Shown here: positions 1-11,616 of the stretch, one piece after another
Layout: every line of letters begins with the position of its first letter
Numbering within the stretch: the stretch's first letter is position 1
Origin: Collybiopsis luxurians FD-317 M1
Lineage: Eukaryota > Basidiomycota > Agaricomycetes > Agaricales > Omphalotaceae
Direction: 5' to 3'
Assembly (NCBI GenBank): GCA_000827265.1
Contig: KN834776.1
Location: forward strand, 185,443-249,442
Length of the DNA: 64,000 nt
The notes under the pieces: generated by a model
What the model saw: only the letters and a program-made list of their open reading frames with translations
What the model was told of the DNA's origin: nothing
The model's database searches: none
Made by a program: the position numbers and the translations under genes

Positions 1-1410
1 TGTCCAGAAGAAGGTGGACAACCTCATGATGACCATTTTGTGCTGCCATATGCAGTGGGGTCCAATTATTGCTGTTTTGAGCATCAACAGCTGCCTTACT
101 ATCCAGAAGAAGGCAAACAACCTCATAATGGCCATTTTTTGCTGCTATATGCAGTGGGGTTGAATTAAAGCTGTCTTGAGCATTAACAGCTGCCTTACTG
201 TTTAGAAGAAGGCAAACAACCTCATAATGACCATTTTCTGCTGCTACATGCAGTGGGGTTGAATTCATCCTCTTTTTAGCATCAACAGCTGCCTTCTTTC
301 CCAGAAGAAGGCAGACAACCTCATGATGGCCATTTTGTGCTGCCATATACAGTGGGGTCCGATTCAGGCTGTCTTGAGCATCAACAGCTGCCTTATTGTT
401 CAGAAGAAGATGGACAACCTTATGATGGCCCTTTTGTGCTGCCAGATGCAGTGGGGTTAAACTATCACTGTTTTGAGCATCAACAGCTGCTTTACTGTCC
501 AGAAGAAGGTGGACAACCTCATGATGGCCATTTAGTGCTGCCTTATGCAGTGGGGTTGAGTTATTAATGTTTTGAGCATCAACAGCTGCCTTACTGTCCA
601 GAAGCAGGTGGACAACCTCATGATGACCATTTTCTGCTGCCAGATGCAGTGGGGTCCAATTAGTGCTCCCTTGAGCATCAACAGCTGCCTTACTGTCTAG
701 AAGAAGGCGGATAACCCCAAAATGGCCATTTTGTGCTGCCAGATGCAATGGGGTCCAATGATTGCTGTTATGAGCATTGGCAGGTCCCTCCATGTCCAGA
801 AGAAGAGAGATAACCTTAGAGAACTCATTTTGTGGTGTCATATCTAGTGGCATCAAGTTATTGCTGTTTTGTGCATCAACAGCTGCTTTACTGTCTAAAA
901 GAAGGCAGACAACCTCCTGATGGCCATTTTGTGCTGCCAGATGCAGTGGAGTCCAATTATCATCACCCTGAGCATCAACAGCTGCCTTACTATCCAGAAG
1001 AAGGCGAACAACCTTATAATGGCCATTTATTGCTGCCAGATGCAGTGGGGTCCAATTATACTTGTCTTGAACATCAACAGCAGTCTTACTGTTCAGAAGA
1101 AGGTTGACAACCTTATAATGGCCATATTTAGCTGCCCTATGCAGTGGGGTCTGATTATCCTTGTCTTGAGCATCAACAGCTGCTTTACTGTTCAGAAGAA
1201 GGTGGACAACCTCATGATGGCCATTTTGTGCTGCCATATGCAGTGGGGTTGAATTATTCTTACTTTGAGCATCAACAGCTGCCTTACTGTCCAGAAGAAG
1301 CTTGACAACCTCATGATGGCCTCTTCCTGCTGCCCAATGCAGTGGGGTCTGATTCTTTTCATCCTGAGCATCCATAGCTGCGTCACTATTCAGAAGCACT
1401 CTCACAACTT
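1..1410 (-). repeat. Tandem 99 bp ankyrin-coding repeats, about 14 units
   Basis: The conserved block cagtgggg (reverse complement of the codons for T-P-L-H) recurs at 53, 152, 251, 350, 449, 548, 647, 746, 944, 1043, 1142, 1241 and 1340, exactly 99 bp apart, so each unit encodes 33 residues. Units are very alike at DNA level except for four or five codons between the D-A-Q and the T-P-L-H motifs. The unit around 780-880 is decayed (MPLD in place of TPLH). The frame is open throughout. Confidence 0.93.
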
Positions 1411-4218
1411 CAATATTGCCCCTCCCTGCAGCAGCACAGAGAGCAGAGCCTGCCCTACCCCCTACACTATTGACAATTTTAGAATCCCTTGCCAACCATT
1501 CTTTTACATATGTATGCTTCCCCAGAGCTGCAGCACAGTATAATGCTCGACTATCTCCATTGTATTCTCTACCCTGAGTACTCATACTCCGCCAGTTAAT
1601 ATGATTTATTGACTGTGGGTCCAATAGTTTTTTCAATGTATTCTCCAAAGCTTTATTTTCATGGCCATGAGAGTCCAACATATGCTCCATCCAGTAATCA
1701 ACTGCATACTGGTACAAAGGCAGTGTCAATAAATTGGAAGGATACATTAAGTTACTGATACACAGTTCAGCTAGGGTTGTATTGGCCTTCTTTGGTTCAA
1801 GCTGATATTCTTCCATGCAATCTTTGGAGACCAGGTACTCTTGTATTGACAAGTGTGCAAATTGCACAATCCTGGATAAATGCTGCTCTTTTATTACATC
1901 CACAATCCTAATTAAACTGGAGCAGGTCTTGAGCAATGTATCCTCTACACTGTGAGAGCGGTACTTTGGTCTGAAGTCCACATCTCCATTTTGTTTAACC
2001 TCCAAGCATAACACTTCTGCTAGCTCCTGTGGTGAAAGTGGGCGCTTAGAATATGCTAGGCATTCAAAAACATGCTTTGCATGGGGCTTGTTAATGTTGG
2101 AAATACTCTCAAGGACACGCTTATAGGTGTCATTGAGAGATTGGGGAAGAGTTTCCAGCACCTTTCCAATATCAATTAGTTGGCAATCCTCCAAGATCAT
2201 GAGTTGGTGTTTAGCCAAGAGGAACCTAGAGAGAAATTCCCTAGTTACAAAAATGGAAGGAGGCCCTACTATTTACTTACATGCCATTTGCTTTCATAAT
2301 CAATGATTCCTGAGCAGTCTTCTTGTTTGTGATAGACCAGCCGTCTATCATTGATATTTTTTCTGAAATGTAACAGTTAATATCATGGGTATGATCCTCC
2401 ATTATATCCAGGTTGAGGTCCTCTAGAACAGATTCTTCCATTGAATCTAATCTCAAAGCAGTATGAGATTGTAAGCCTTTCTTGATGTCTTGCTCTGGAC
2501 GACTGGTAACAAGAATGTGAAGACCCTCATTTTTTGATTCAACAAGCTTCTGAAAAAGGGGGAGGAGCTCCCTCTCTCTTGAAGGCTTTGGAAATTCATC
2601 AAGAGCATCACAGACTAGATATACATCTGGCAAAGTTTGCAACATGCCATTGAGGCACTCAAAAAGCACATCATCACTGGGATGCTCAGGATGAGAGTGA
2701 ATGTGTGCCTGATAAAATTGGGTCAAGTAGTGGTTGCAACCTTCAGAACGAGATGCCAATTGAGAGATCAGAGATGACAGAAGCCCGGATATGGTTTGCA
2801 TTGTTGAGTTCTGGAAGTCAAAATAGAAGAAAGCCAATCCAGGCTCTTTTCTGAGTGCTTCAATAGCTGATGAGCTAGACAGAAGGCTAGACCACTTGAT
2901 GGATATAACATTAAATTATTAGGCCACTTACCATAGAACACTTTTTCCACAGCCAGCTAAAACAAAACTCATGGGATAGCATATGGGGAAAGACAAAAAC
3001 AAAACACACGTTTTCCATAAATCCAGAGGATTTTCTTTTTTCCTTGTTTCCATTGAGAAAACTTGGAATTTGGAGCAAAGAACCATGTGCCAGTACCCTC
3101 ATACTGTGCCTTATAAATGGTATTATGATGTTGATAAACATCAGGGGCTGACAACCATTTTTTACTTTGTTCATCCACTTGAAATGCATTATGAGCTTCA
3201 GGTTAAATAGCAACAATAAGAAGCTTACTCTGCATTACAGCAATTTTGGCATCAACATTGCCTACCTTGGTACCAAGGTTGTCCACTTTGGTATCAAGGT
3301 TATCTACCTTGGTGCCAATGTTATATACCTTGTTATGTATTTCTGCAATCCTCATCAATGCTTCTCTGTTTGTGAGCTTATCCAGTTTTTGCAGTGCTTC
3401 CTGGACCTCTTGTTCTCCAAGTAGAGACTTCCCAAAATCTTCTGTAATGTCAATGAGACTCCGTATGTGACTGTGGAATCAATCAATACATACTAGCCCG
3501 TTGCCTAATCATGTTCCATGGTTTCTTGGCACTACTATCCTGATATTTTATGAGGAAAGTAAAAACATGGAGAACTTGCACTGGCATCTGGATATAGATC
3601 TCTTTCGTCCTATAGCTAAGCGTGGAATTTGCATCAAGATGCGACTTGATACGGTCAAGTGCATCCTGTAGTTTCTCCGACAACTCTTCAAGGGCATCAT
3701 ACACTTTCGTTACATCCTTTGCTGCCTATATGCTCAAATGTTGAGAATATACTTGATAGCCCTGCATTAGAGTAGAAGACACACTGCAAGTAGGACTCCA
3801 AAGGCAACAAAAATAGCCTTTGCTCCAGGTACACTCTGATGGACCATTGAAATACAATTCAATCTACTCGGAAGTCACATACCGCAGCAGCGGCAGCCTC
3901 TGCCCCTGTATCATTGAACAGTCTAACAAGGTTCACAACCGGTTTAAGCACATTGCGTATGTTCTTGCCCTTTTCCCGAAAGGCCTCGAGTCCTTTTGAT
4001 TGGGTTTCAAGGATGCTGACTATGTTGTCCACAGAGGGGTCATTGGGAAATAGGGCAGCCTGGTCTAGATAGATATTGCGACCGGTCTGCTCCTTGTAAG
4101 ATATGAGGGCTTCCGCCCATAGATTTTCAAAGTCACTTGTGACAGGTCGAGCAATTGCGAATGCTGTAGAAATCGCAGACCTAGCGAGTATGGAAGGTGT
4201 ACTTGGGCGTTCAGTCAT
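1..4218 (-). CDS. NLR-like STAND protein: Goodbye-like domain, NACHT NTPase, ankyrin repeats (3' end off the window)
   Basis: Probable intracellular recognition NTPase of the fungal NLR (STAND) class; its ligand is unknown. ATG at 4218. Exons I can join in frame: 3883-4218, 3785-3835, 3494-3725, 3229-3441, 3010-3177, 2932-2956, 2281-2874 and 2225 down past position 1, all with GT-AG introns of about 50-60 bp. Residues about 10-205 resemble the fungal STAND Goodbye domain (motifs LWAEALISYKEQTG, AKAIFVAFGVLLA). Walker A, GKPGCGKSVLC, is at about residue 331 and is assembled only after splicing; a Walker B-like VYLVCDALDE is at about 430. After a helical linker the ankyrin array starts near residue 815 and continues to the edge without a stop. 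About 1280 residues are visible. The Goodbye call is from memory of the family; NACHT and ankyrin are clear. Introns were placed by frame and could shift by a few bases. Confidence 0.85.
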
Positions 4219-5185
4219 GACGGCGGTTACAGTCGAGAGGGCTGTGAAGAAGCTACTTCAGCTGTACGTCTACTTAAGTCTCGCTTTTTGTTCGGTCGCA
4301 TCCGAGTGTCTGGCAAATGAACTGCCATGCCGTTTCCTCGTTTTCTTGCAATGTGACACCTGACAGAATAGGCGTTGTTTCCATGAGCCATGAGGCTGAG
4401 CCGAACTTGAGGTCCCAAATAACGTAAGTCTGTCCATAATTCTCGATTTCAAGTCTTTTATCGTTCACCTATGACCAACCCTTGACCATTTCTTTTCCTT
4501 AAGCTGGCTTTTCAAATTTGGGTCTGCATCAGGTCGTCCCAAATTTACTACCTGTACGCTTTACTTCTGCACGTGTCCCTGTCAATTGATCTCACGATGA
4601 ACGCTCAACTTGAATTCAGCCAATTCATCGTCTCATCTTATCCTCATCCGTCCTTTTTCACTTCGTCTTATCAGCATAGACCCGAATTTGCCGAAGGACC
4701 GTTCTCATTCCAGTTTAACGAGATGGGATGTATTTGAATGCCGGTGGTCATTTTGGTTCTATGCTGATTCGCCTCTTCGGCTCTTACTTAAAAGGTTGTA
4801 ACGAGATTATTTTCAACCCTCTCGTCAAGAGGTGGCGTCATGGTCCCATCAGTAGACCAGATGCGGGCTGATAATCCCTTCTTACAATGGTTTTGAACTT
4901 GTTGGTTCATAAGGTTCTCGTATCAAGTCAATCGCATTCACTTTCCTTTCCTGTTCAAGTGAATATCCATCTCCCATTCCCCCAATTCTAAAATTCCATG
5001 CTCCCATGATTTAATGATAATCGAGATACTTTCACGGCCCTATCGTTTCTCAGCATTCCTTCTCTTTTATTTTGCTTTCGGTACACACACACAGATTATC
5101 GTAGTGGTCGTCTCCGTGCATGTATTATGAGGCATTTTCCAAAATGAGCTATCGTTCTATTCGAATACGAAAAATCAGGCGCTAC
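4219..5185. other. Intergenic region upstream of the NLR-like gene
   Basis: About 970 bp between the NLR-like start and the stop of the next minus-strand gene. It must hold the NLR promoter and the 3' end of the neighbour. I see only short ORFs without splice support and no convincing TATA box. Confidence 0.5.
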
Positions 5186-6807
5186 TCATGACTTGCCCTG
5201 CTCCTTCTCCTTCTCCTGTCTCTGCTCCAAATCAATCCGATGCAAAGCCTTCGACGCCTCGACAATGCCCTCCGTCATGCCTATCGACCTGGCTTGTTCC
5301 AGTCCATCCCGATAAAGGTCCCTCGCCGTTTTCTTGTCACCGGCCATCTACATCACAGAGTGTAACAAGTCAGCGCGATGTTCACTGTGAAAGACAAAAG
5401 TAAAGTAAAACAAGGCCAAAATTCACTCACATCTCGGAATGTGGCGACGTTATACAACGCAGCGGCGTAAACCTCCTCGCACAGATCGACAGGTTTGGAT
5501 TTGGAAGCTTCCCCGCGGGCTTTCCTCGACACAGCCAGCGCTTGGGATGCCCAAGCTTCGGCTTGATGGAGGGTTTGCGGGGTGGGTGCCCCGCGCATGA
5601 TGAGTTCGGAGAGGTTGGTCATTAGTTGTGCGCCTGCAATATCAAGCAGGGAGGAAAGGGAATCAAGGTCGAAAGTATAAGTAACGAGAGTTTGAATGAA
5701 TTCCGATAACACTTACCTCGACAACGGTCCTCTACCGAGGACTTTTTCGGAGCAGGAGGGATGAGGAGGGATATGGCGTTGAGGTATAGAGGCATCGCAA
5801 AACTTGGGGTTTTTGGTGTGTCAGTCAGTATCTGAAGGGAAAAGAACGGAATGTGGATGGACAAACGTACTCGAGACGTCCTGCTTCTGCGTAAAACGCT
5901 CCAAGTGCTTCCAACGGCGCTCCGATATCGGTCTTATTCATCCATGAGGGTAAAGGAAGTAAAGGGAGGTTGATGTGCCCTTGAGTATGATAATCCACAT
6001 CTTCACTGCCGCCGCCGCCGCCGGAATCCGAAGACGAGGGACTGGAACCCTTTACAATCCTGAGCAGCTCCTCGACAGCCCAGACGAGCCACTTTTCTTC
6101 CTCCACCTTGGGTCGATTCAATTTGGCAGCGAGTTCGCCTAGTTTTGAGGACAGAGCAACGGCTCTGAGACGTTCAGGCCCTGTGAGGGTATCCTTGACA
6201 TCGTCTTGGCGCAAAAGATCCAACGCCTGAGTATACACATCGTACGCTTGTTCGGTTTTGTTCGAAAGCTCCAAAACGTCTCCAAAAGCGACTGCCAGTC
6301 CGGTCATCTTGAGATACGGCTGAGAACCTAAAGTCTCGAGTGGGAGAGATTGGACGGTGTTCCAGGCTCTAGAAGCTATCGCGTGTAAGCTTCGAGAAAA
6401 AGCGTTTGGCGGATTTTGCACGACGTACCTATGGAAGTGCTGTTCACTGAGCTCGAAATCACCTTTGTATTTGGCTCGGACGGCGTTTCTGAGGTCGCCT
6501 CGGATTTCTGGCGGCCACATGGTTAACGTTTGGTATAACATGAACCTGAAAAGCGTGTCAAGTGGATTGGGGAGGCGAGCTAAAAGGCTCTTGCGTACCC
6601 CCCATAGCCTGATGCGGCCACACCAGCTACCAAGAATGCAGCCAACCAAGGTGAAAATAATCTTCGTTGCCCGGGTGCGACTTGATTCAAGATACTGTAC
6701 TGTCTAGTGGTTCCGAGAAAGGCTGTTTGGCGTGGTACATTATTGAGAGTAAGTATGCGCCGGTTGGAGGATTTCACGGCTTGTCGTCGCAGCGAGAACG
6801 AGAACAT
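5186..6807 (-). CDS. Mitochondrial TPR protein, MGR3-like (i-AAA protease adaptor family)
   Basis: Six exons join in frame: 6599-6807, 6429-6545, 5871-6368, 5717-5802, 5431-5633 and 5186-5347, giving about 424 residues. The ATG at 6807 is chosen because the open frame upstream of it has no ATG. The N-terminus is rich in Arg and Ser with no acids (MFSFSLRRQ), as in mitochondrial presequences, and is followed by a hydrophobic segment (LAAFLVAGVAASGYGG). The rest is helical with TPR-like pairs, such as GAPLEALGAFYAEAGR and MAGDKKTARDLYRDGLEQAR. A Ser/Gly tract interrupts the middle. In yeast Mgr3 is an inner-membrane TPR subunit that helps feed substrates to the Yme1 protease. The order of features matches fungal MGR3-like proteins, but TPR proteins are easily confused, so the role is inferred. 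Confidence 0.75.
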
Positions 6808-7179
6808 GGAAGAGAATGAACAGAGATTCAAATTTCTAAGACCAGCGGACCGACAATACGGCAGCTGTCCGGCCCGCCGTTGTGCCGGATTTACGGCAAG
6901 ACTGAGCGACGTTTCACAGGAACTGTCAGTACAAGTGCAAGTCCCACAAATCCTAGTACGAGTCTCGCTCTCCTAGCTTCTGAACAAGGTGTAATACCTT
7001 CTCTCATCCCCAAGGGTTCCTCTCCCCATTTTATTGGTAGTCCTCTCAACCGACCTGGAATGAAGGTCCGTGGTCCTTGGGTCACCTGTGAAGATGCGTT
7101 CCCGATGCCCCTCTAGTGCCATGATGGTAATAAGTATCCCAATTGTAGTCTATGTATAGAGGTATCAGTATGCATCACA

Positions 7180-7188
7180 TATAAAAAG
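7180..7188 (+). promoter_or_regulatory. TATA box of the FAD oxidoreductase gene
   Basis: The sequence tataaaaag lies 58 bp before the ATG at 7238, a usual spacing for a fungal TATA box with a short leader. The leader is rich in C and T. Confidence 0.6.
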
Positions 7189-7237
7189 GTGCATTGGAGC
7201 GACCATTTCCCTTTATTCCTCCGAAAACTTGTAAAAA

Positions 7238-9323
7238 ATGAAGCTACGACTCGGATTCGGACTGCTTATCCTGCCTTGGTTCGCTTCTACATGGGCCCAA
7301 AACACGACCGGACTTCGAGAAAAACTCGCCTCTCAGAACATTGCAGCTTTATTCAGAAATGATACTGGATATGCTGCAGCTAATACGGGGTGTAAGTCGT
7401 CAGACCTTTTGCTTTGTTTTCGTACTCGTTGTTGGCATGCTCAAAGATCACTGGCAATAGACAATCTGCGGATATCTGTGGAACCCATCGCAATCACCTT
7501 TCCAACGACTGTACAGCAAATTTCCTCTGTGGTCATAGCTGGCGTAGAACAACATCTAAGGGTGGTTGCAAGAAGCGGCGGCGTATGTGTCTCGTATCCC
7601 TACAGTTTTTCTCTCCATCTCACTCGTGTGTCAGCATTCATACATCGCAAACAGTCTCGGAGGAACGGATGGAGCACTCGTTGTGGATCTTAGCCAGATG
7701 AAAAACATCACCGTTGACCCACACACCAAAAACGCTGTTGTCGAAACTGGGAACCGACTCGGAGATATCGCGTTGGCTCTCAATGAAGCTGGAAGAGGGA
7801 TTCCTCACGGTCGATGTCCGTACGTTGGTATCGGAGGTCATTCAGGTAGACGCATCTACAGTCATGTACCGTCGGGGACTCAAGTCCGAGTCTACTAGGT
7901 TTTGGAGGCTGGGGCATGGCCTCTCGAATGTGGGGTCTGACGCTGGACAACATCCTCTCCACTACACTTGTACTAGCAAATGGAAGTATCGTTACCGCTT
8001 CCGAAGATTCAAACCCAGAACTGTTTTGGGTACGTATCTATGCGTGTTTTCCCTTCCCTCCCAGGGCATGGTCTGACCGGTTATTCGATTTAGGGAATAA
8101 GAGGGTCCTCAGCCTCATTCGGTATTGTCTCCTCTATCGAATTTCGTACGTTCCCAGTCCCCCCCTCTGGAACAATGTACGAGTACCTCTGGGATATGGA
8201 CATCCCAACCGCAACCAACGCCTTCATCTCCTTTCAACAATGGGCCCTCAGCGGTACCCTTCCATTAACCTTCGGGGGTGAAATCGGATTCCTCAAAGGA
8301 TCTTCATACGGTCGTGTCCAATTCGTCTTTTTCGGAGGATATTTCGGTCCAGCGGAAACGTTCAACGAGACCGTTGCTCCGTTCCTCGATACCTTACCTA
8401 GTACTCCAGATTTGGCCAACGTAACGCAGGGGAACTGGATTGAAACCCTGAGTGCGTTGGCTCTGGGCGTAGGGAATTTGAACACCTCGACTCAACCCGA
8501 CACAAATGATACTTTTTATGCGAAGTCACTGATGGCGCCGATGGATGTACCATTGACGAATGCGTCGATGGGGGCGATGGTGAAGTATCTTGCGGAGGTA
8601 GGGTTTAATAGAACCGGTGTAAGTTCGAGGGGTTCTTCGATTTGAAACAAACTTGATTTGCCTGTTGACGCCTATACTGCAGTTCTGGCAGGTAGAGGTC
8701 GAATTGTATGGAGGGAAGGGCTCCGCCATTAATCAGGTCCCACTGAACAAGACGGCCTTTGCACATCGAAACACGCTGTTTACGTTCCAGCCTCAAGCTT
8801 CGTCCGCAGATCACCTTCCCCCATATCCCGAGAGCGGTTTTGGTTTCGTGGATGGTGAGCATTTCATTAGATCGGGATTCACAGCTTTAGTTGATGATGT
8901 ATGTATACGCCTAAGGGATGGTTACTAGCATAACATCCAACATGCCTGAAAACTGGAATTGGGGGTGCGTCATTTGTTTTCACTATTACCTTCCCTAATC
9001 TTGTCGCAATGAGTTTCATCGACTTCTGATTTATCATGCGTCTACTTACTTGAGTATGAGTTTGCAGCGCCTATCCCAACTACATTGAAGATCGATTGCC
9101 CAACTGTGAGTCAACTATCTAGTCAATTCCTCGTCTAAAACGTCTAGACTTGAGTATTTCTATACTAATCGCCATCGTATGATCATCTACTGACCGGTTT
9201 TCGTATAATAATCCAGGGCAGCGGCGATATTACGGACCGCATTATGATCGATTGAAACTGCTGAAAGGTTTAGTTGATCCTTTGGATAGGTTTCAATTTC
9301 CGACTTCGATTGGGGAACCATGA
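7238..9323 (+). CDS. Secreted BBE-type FAD-linked oxidoreductase
   Basis: Flavoprotein oxidase of the berberine bridge enzyme/VAO family (FAD_binding_4 plus C-terminal BBE domain); substrate unknown. Nine exons join in frame: 7238-7391, 7461-7582, 7635-7845, 7899-8029, 8094-8618, 8683-8854, 8916-8964, 9068-9105 and 9217-9323, giving 502 residues, normal for the family. Residues 1-20 form a signal peptide ending before Gln. The two flavin attachment residues are present: His at about 93 in RSGGHSYIAN, assembled across an intron, and Cys at about 153 in CPYVGIGGHSG, so bicovalent FAD is expected. The C-terminal motif is ENWNWGAYPNYIEDRLPNW, followed by YYGPHYDRL. Several N-glycosylation sites occur. 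No broken codon was seen, so the gene looks functional. Such enzymes oxidise sugars, alkaloids or other secondary products; I cannot choose. Confidence 0.9.
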
Positions 9324-10165
9324 AGAAAGGAATGTTCAGTCTTTCACGAGACAATGTATCTACATACTTGCCCAAATCAAGTTAAGAAATCAGTCAGCCG
9401 CCTTCCTTCGCGGAGCGCAACCCAGTCGTCAATGCTGTGCACTGCCAACTGCCACAGTAGCAACGGCAGGACTCGAAACCGTTTATACGAGTCATTAATT
9501 CAACGCGTGATCGTGGCATTTGTTCACTTGCCCCTTGCTTGCTTGCCGCATCTCTTGCAGAGACCAAAAGGGTGATATAGCAATGGTATAGTACTGATTT
9601 TTGGGAGTCGCTATTAGTCCCCCCGGCTTGATAGCATGATGATACCTCTCTCTTTCTTCAACAATCACATCCCGCTATATCGCAATATCGAGCGCTGTCA
9701 CTGCCACTCATATCTGCCTTTCAACGATTCCTTGCCACCTTTGAATGTAACGCTGTAAGCTTTCAAAAATAACGAACGTTACTTTTACACTCCATTCTTT
9801 GCCATGGAGCACAGCAGGTGATTGTTGCTATTGTCAACTCTTTGTGAAGCCTTTTTTTAGTGTTGCCGACAACGCTCGTGCCCACAAATCGAGGCCAGTC
9901 CAGAAATAGACCAGACTCCAGATAGATATAAAAAGACAAAGAGACCGATGCCACTCACGTTTCTCCTTCTTTTCACCGCTTCTTTCACCCATCTGCCCTT
10001 GCCCTCGTCTTCCTTCCTTTTTTTCAATTTCCACTCAACTCGGCTGGTCCTTGATCTCTTGAATCCTCAGTCTTTTTCTTTCTCCTTTTAGACTTGACTG
10101 TTAAATCCCTGATTCCTTGGCATACCGGCGTACTTGATACCACTTTTTCTCTTTTTTACTTCCCG
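9324..10165. other. Intergenic region with candidate TATA box and pyrimidine-rich leader
   Basis: tataaaaag at 9927-9935 is followed by C/T-rich tracts at about 9960-10090, the usual look of a basidiomycete promoter, in front of the gene starting at 10166. The first 500 bp hold nothing I can name. Confidence 0.4.
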
Positions 10166-11031
10166 ATGTTGTTCAGATTTTTAGCTGTGCTTTTATTGCT
10201 CGGTTTTGGTGAGTGTCTCTTTTCGATAGAAGCTACTTTCGTGCTTCATATATATGTATGCTCGCTCTCAATCGAAGCTAACAAGATGTCTTACCTCTTT
10301 CTCCCCTCTTCCGTTCCTCATCTCTACTGTCTCTCAACATCGATTAATCCCTCGTTACAGTTTCAGCTGCCCCGAGCGACTTCAAGTTGATCTTCAATCG
10401 ACAGGCGGCAAATGCCAGCTCGAGCACGAACATCACTCAGCCTCTCAATTTTACATCTATTACATCTGGATTTTGTGGAACAAGCGGAGCGTGTAAGGCG
10501 TTTGTCAAGCCGCCCATTACGGTGAGTGGCTTATTCCCTTCAAGCCGGACCCTTATCTCACACATCACCATCTTTATCAACTCTCAACTATAAAACACAT
10601 TACACGTATACAGGACTGCAATGCGACTACCTGCCAATGCACCGACACGGTCGGCCAGAACCTTGCGACGTGTCTCCAGTGCGGTTACGACAATATTCCT
10701 AATCTAAGTTTTAACACGGTTTCGAGTTATTTGAGTAGTGAGTATTCTCTTTTTTATGCTTCATGACGTATCGATCCGCCGCCTCCCTCTTCCCCCTTCC
10801 CCAACCTCCAAAAATGCGGTTCGGAAATCATGTTAAATGATTATTGATGGACTGACCACACTCTACGTTATAGACTTTACTTCAGCTTGTGCAGCGAACA
10901 ATACATCTGTCCAAACGCAGCAGCTTAAGGTTAACAACGGGGATGGATCGCATTTTGGGCTGGACCTTGGAAGGAAGATGGGGTTGTGGGTAGCGGCGTC
11001 GTCGATGGTGTGGGTTCTTTGGTTGGTATAG
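10166..11031 (+). CDS. Small cysteine-rich secreted protein, probably GPI-anchored
   Basis: Four exons join in frame: 10166-10208, 10361-10521, 10614-10737 and 10874-11031, giving 161 residues. Residues 1-20 are a clear signal peptide (MLFRFLAVLLLLGFGVSA, split by intron 1). The body has about nine Cys, in the clusters GFCGTSGACK, DCNATTCQCTD and CLQCGYD, and many Asn-X-Ser/Thr sites. The C-terminus is hydrophobic (GLWVAASSMVWVLWLV) after a small-residue stretch, like a GPI-anchor signal. I do not recognise the family. Broken copies of exons 2, 3 and 4 occur at 21.0, 24.3, 29.6 and 32.0 kb, so the gene belongs to a once larger local family. Confidence 0.78.
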
Positions 11032-11616
11032 GGTAGAGTATTTTACGTGGAATCCGTTATTTTTTTTTCTTTCAACCAAATCATTGTAAACACTCAGACC
11101 AATCGAAGACATGGTCACGAAAATGACGCGCGATTAACTGGGCTGTGCACAAGCTGCCGCCGTACTTCCCCTCCCCCTCCCCGTCTGAGCTTTACACTTT
11201 CAGTTACGGTGGCCACTTTGCCTTACTAGCATCCTCTCTCGGTACCTAAAGCAGTCGTAAATCATCAATGCTAAGTACAATGAAACCTCTCAGTTGAATG
11301 ACAATCACCCACAACATTCTATCCCAAACGAAGTGCAATGTCTTTCGCCACACCCAAGCATGAATACACCTGAGAAATTAAGGGCCATTTCCATCGTTCT
11401 CTCCCTTCCTATCTACTTGTTACAATGTATAACTCGGTATATATACGAATCTGACTTGTCCAAGTAGAAGTAAAACTAAAATAAAACTGCAAAAAAGTAA
11501 TTTCTCGAATGAAGTCTCGCTATACGCTAGTGGAAGTAGTGTCCCTGAATCCGGGTTCGCCTTTTAGGGAATCACTTCCAGCGTACGTTCGTTCAACAGC
11601 TGTTCGACTGGCCATT
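11032..11616. other. Convergent intergenic region
   Basis: This lies between the stop of the small secreted-protein gene and the stop of the minus-strand membrane protein gene. The first 80 bp are repeated, diverged, at 21080-21135 and 29885-29945. Nothing else was seen. Confidence 0.5.

Noticed and set aside
1..1410. CRISPR-like regular repeat spacing
   Set aside because: The 99 bp period is coding (33 residues), units are contiguous with no spacers, and the organism is a fungus.
337..1543. Plus-strand open frames over the repeat array
   Set aside because: They are antisense shadows of the ankyrin repeats; the minus strand gives canonical ankyrin residues in one continuous frame.
11032..11120. 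Possible terminator or conserved 3' element after the secreted-protein gene
   Set aside because: Its repetition at 21.1 and 29.9 kb is explained by duplication of the gene end; no independent signal was seen.
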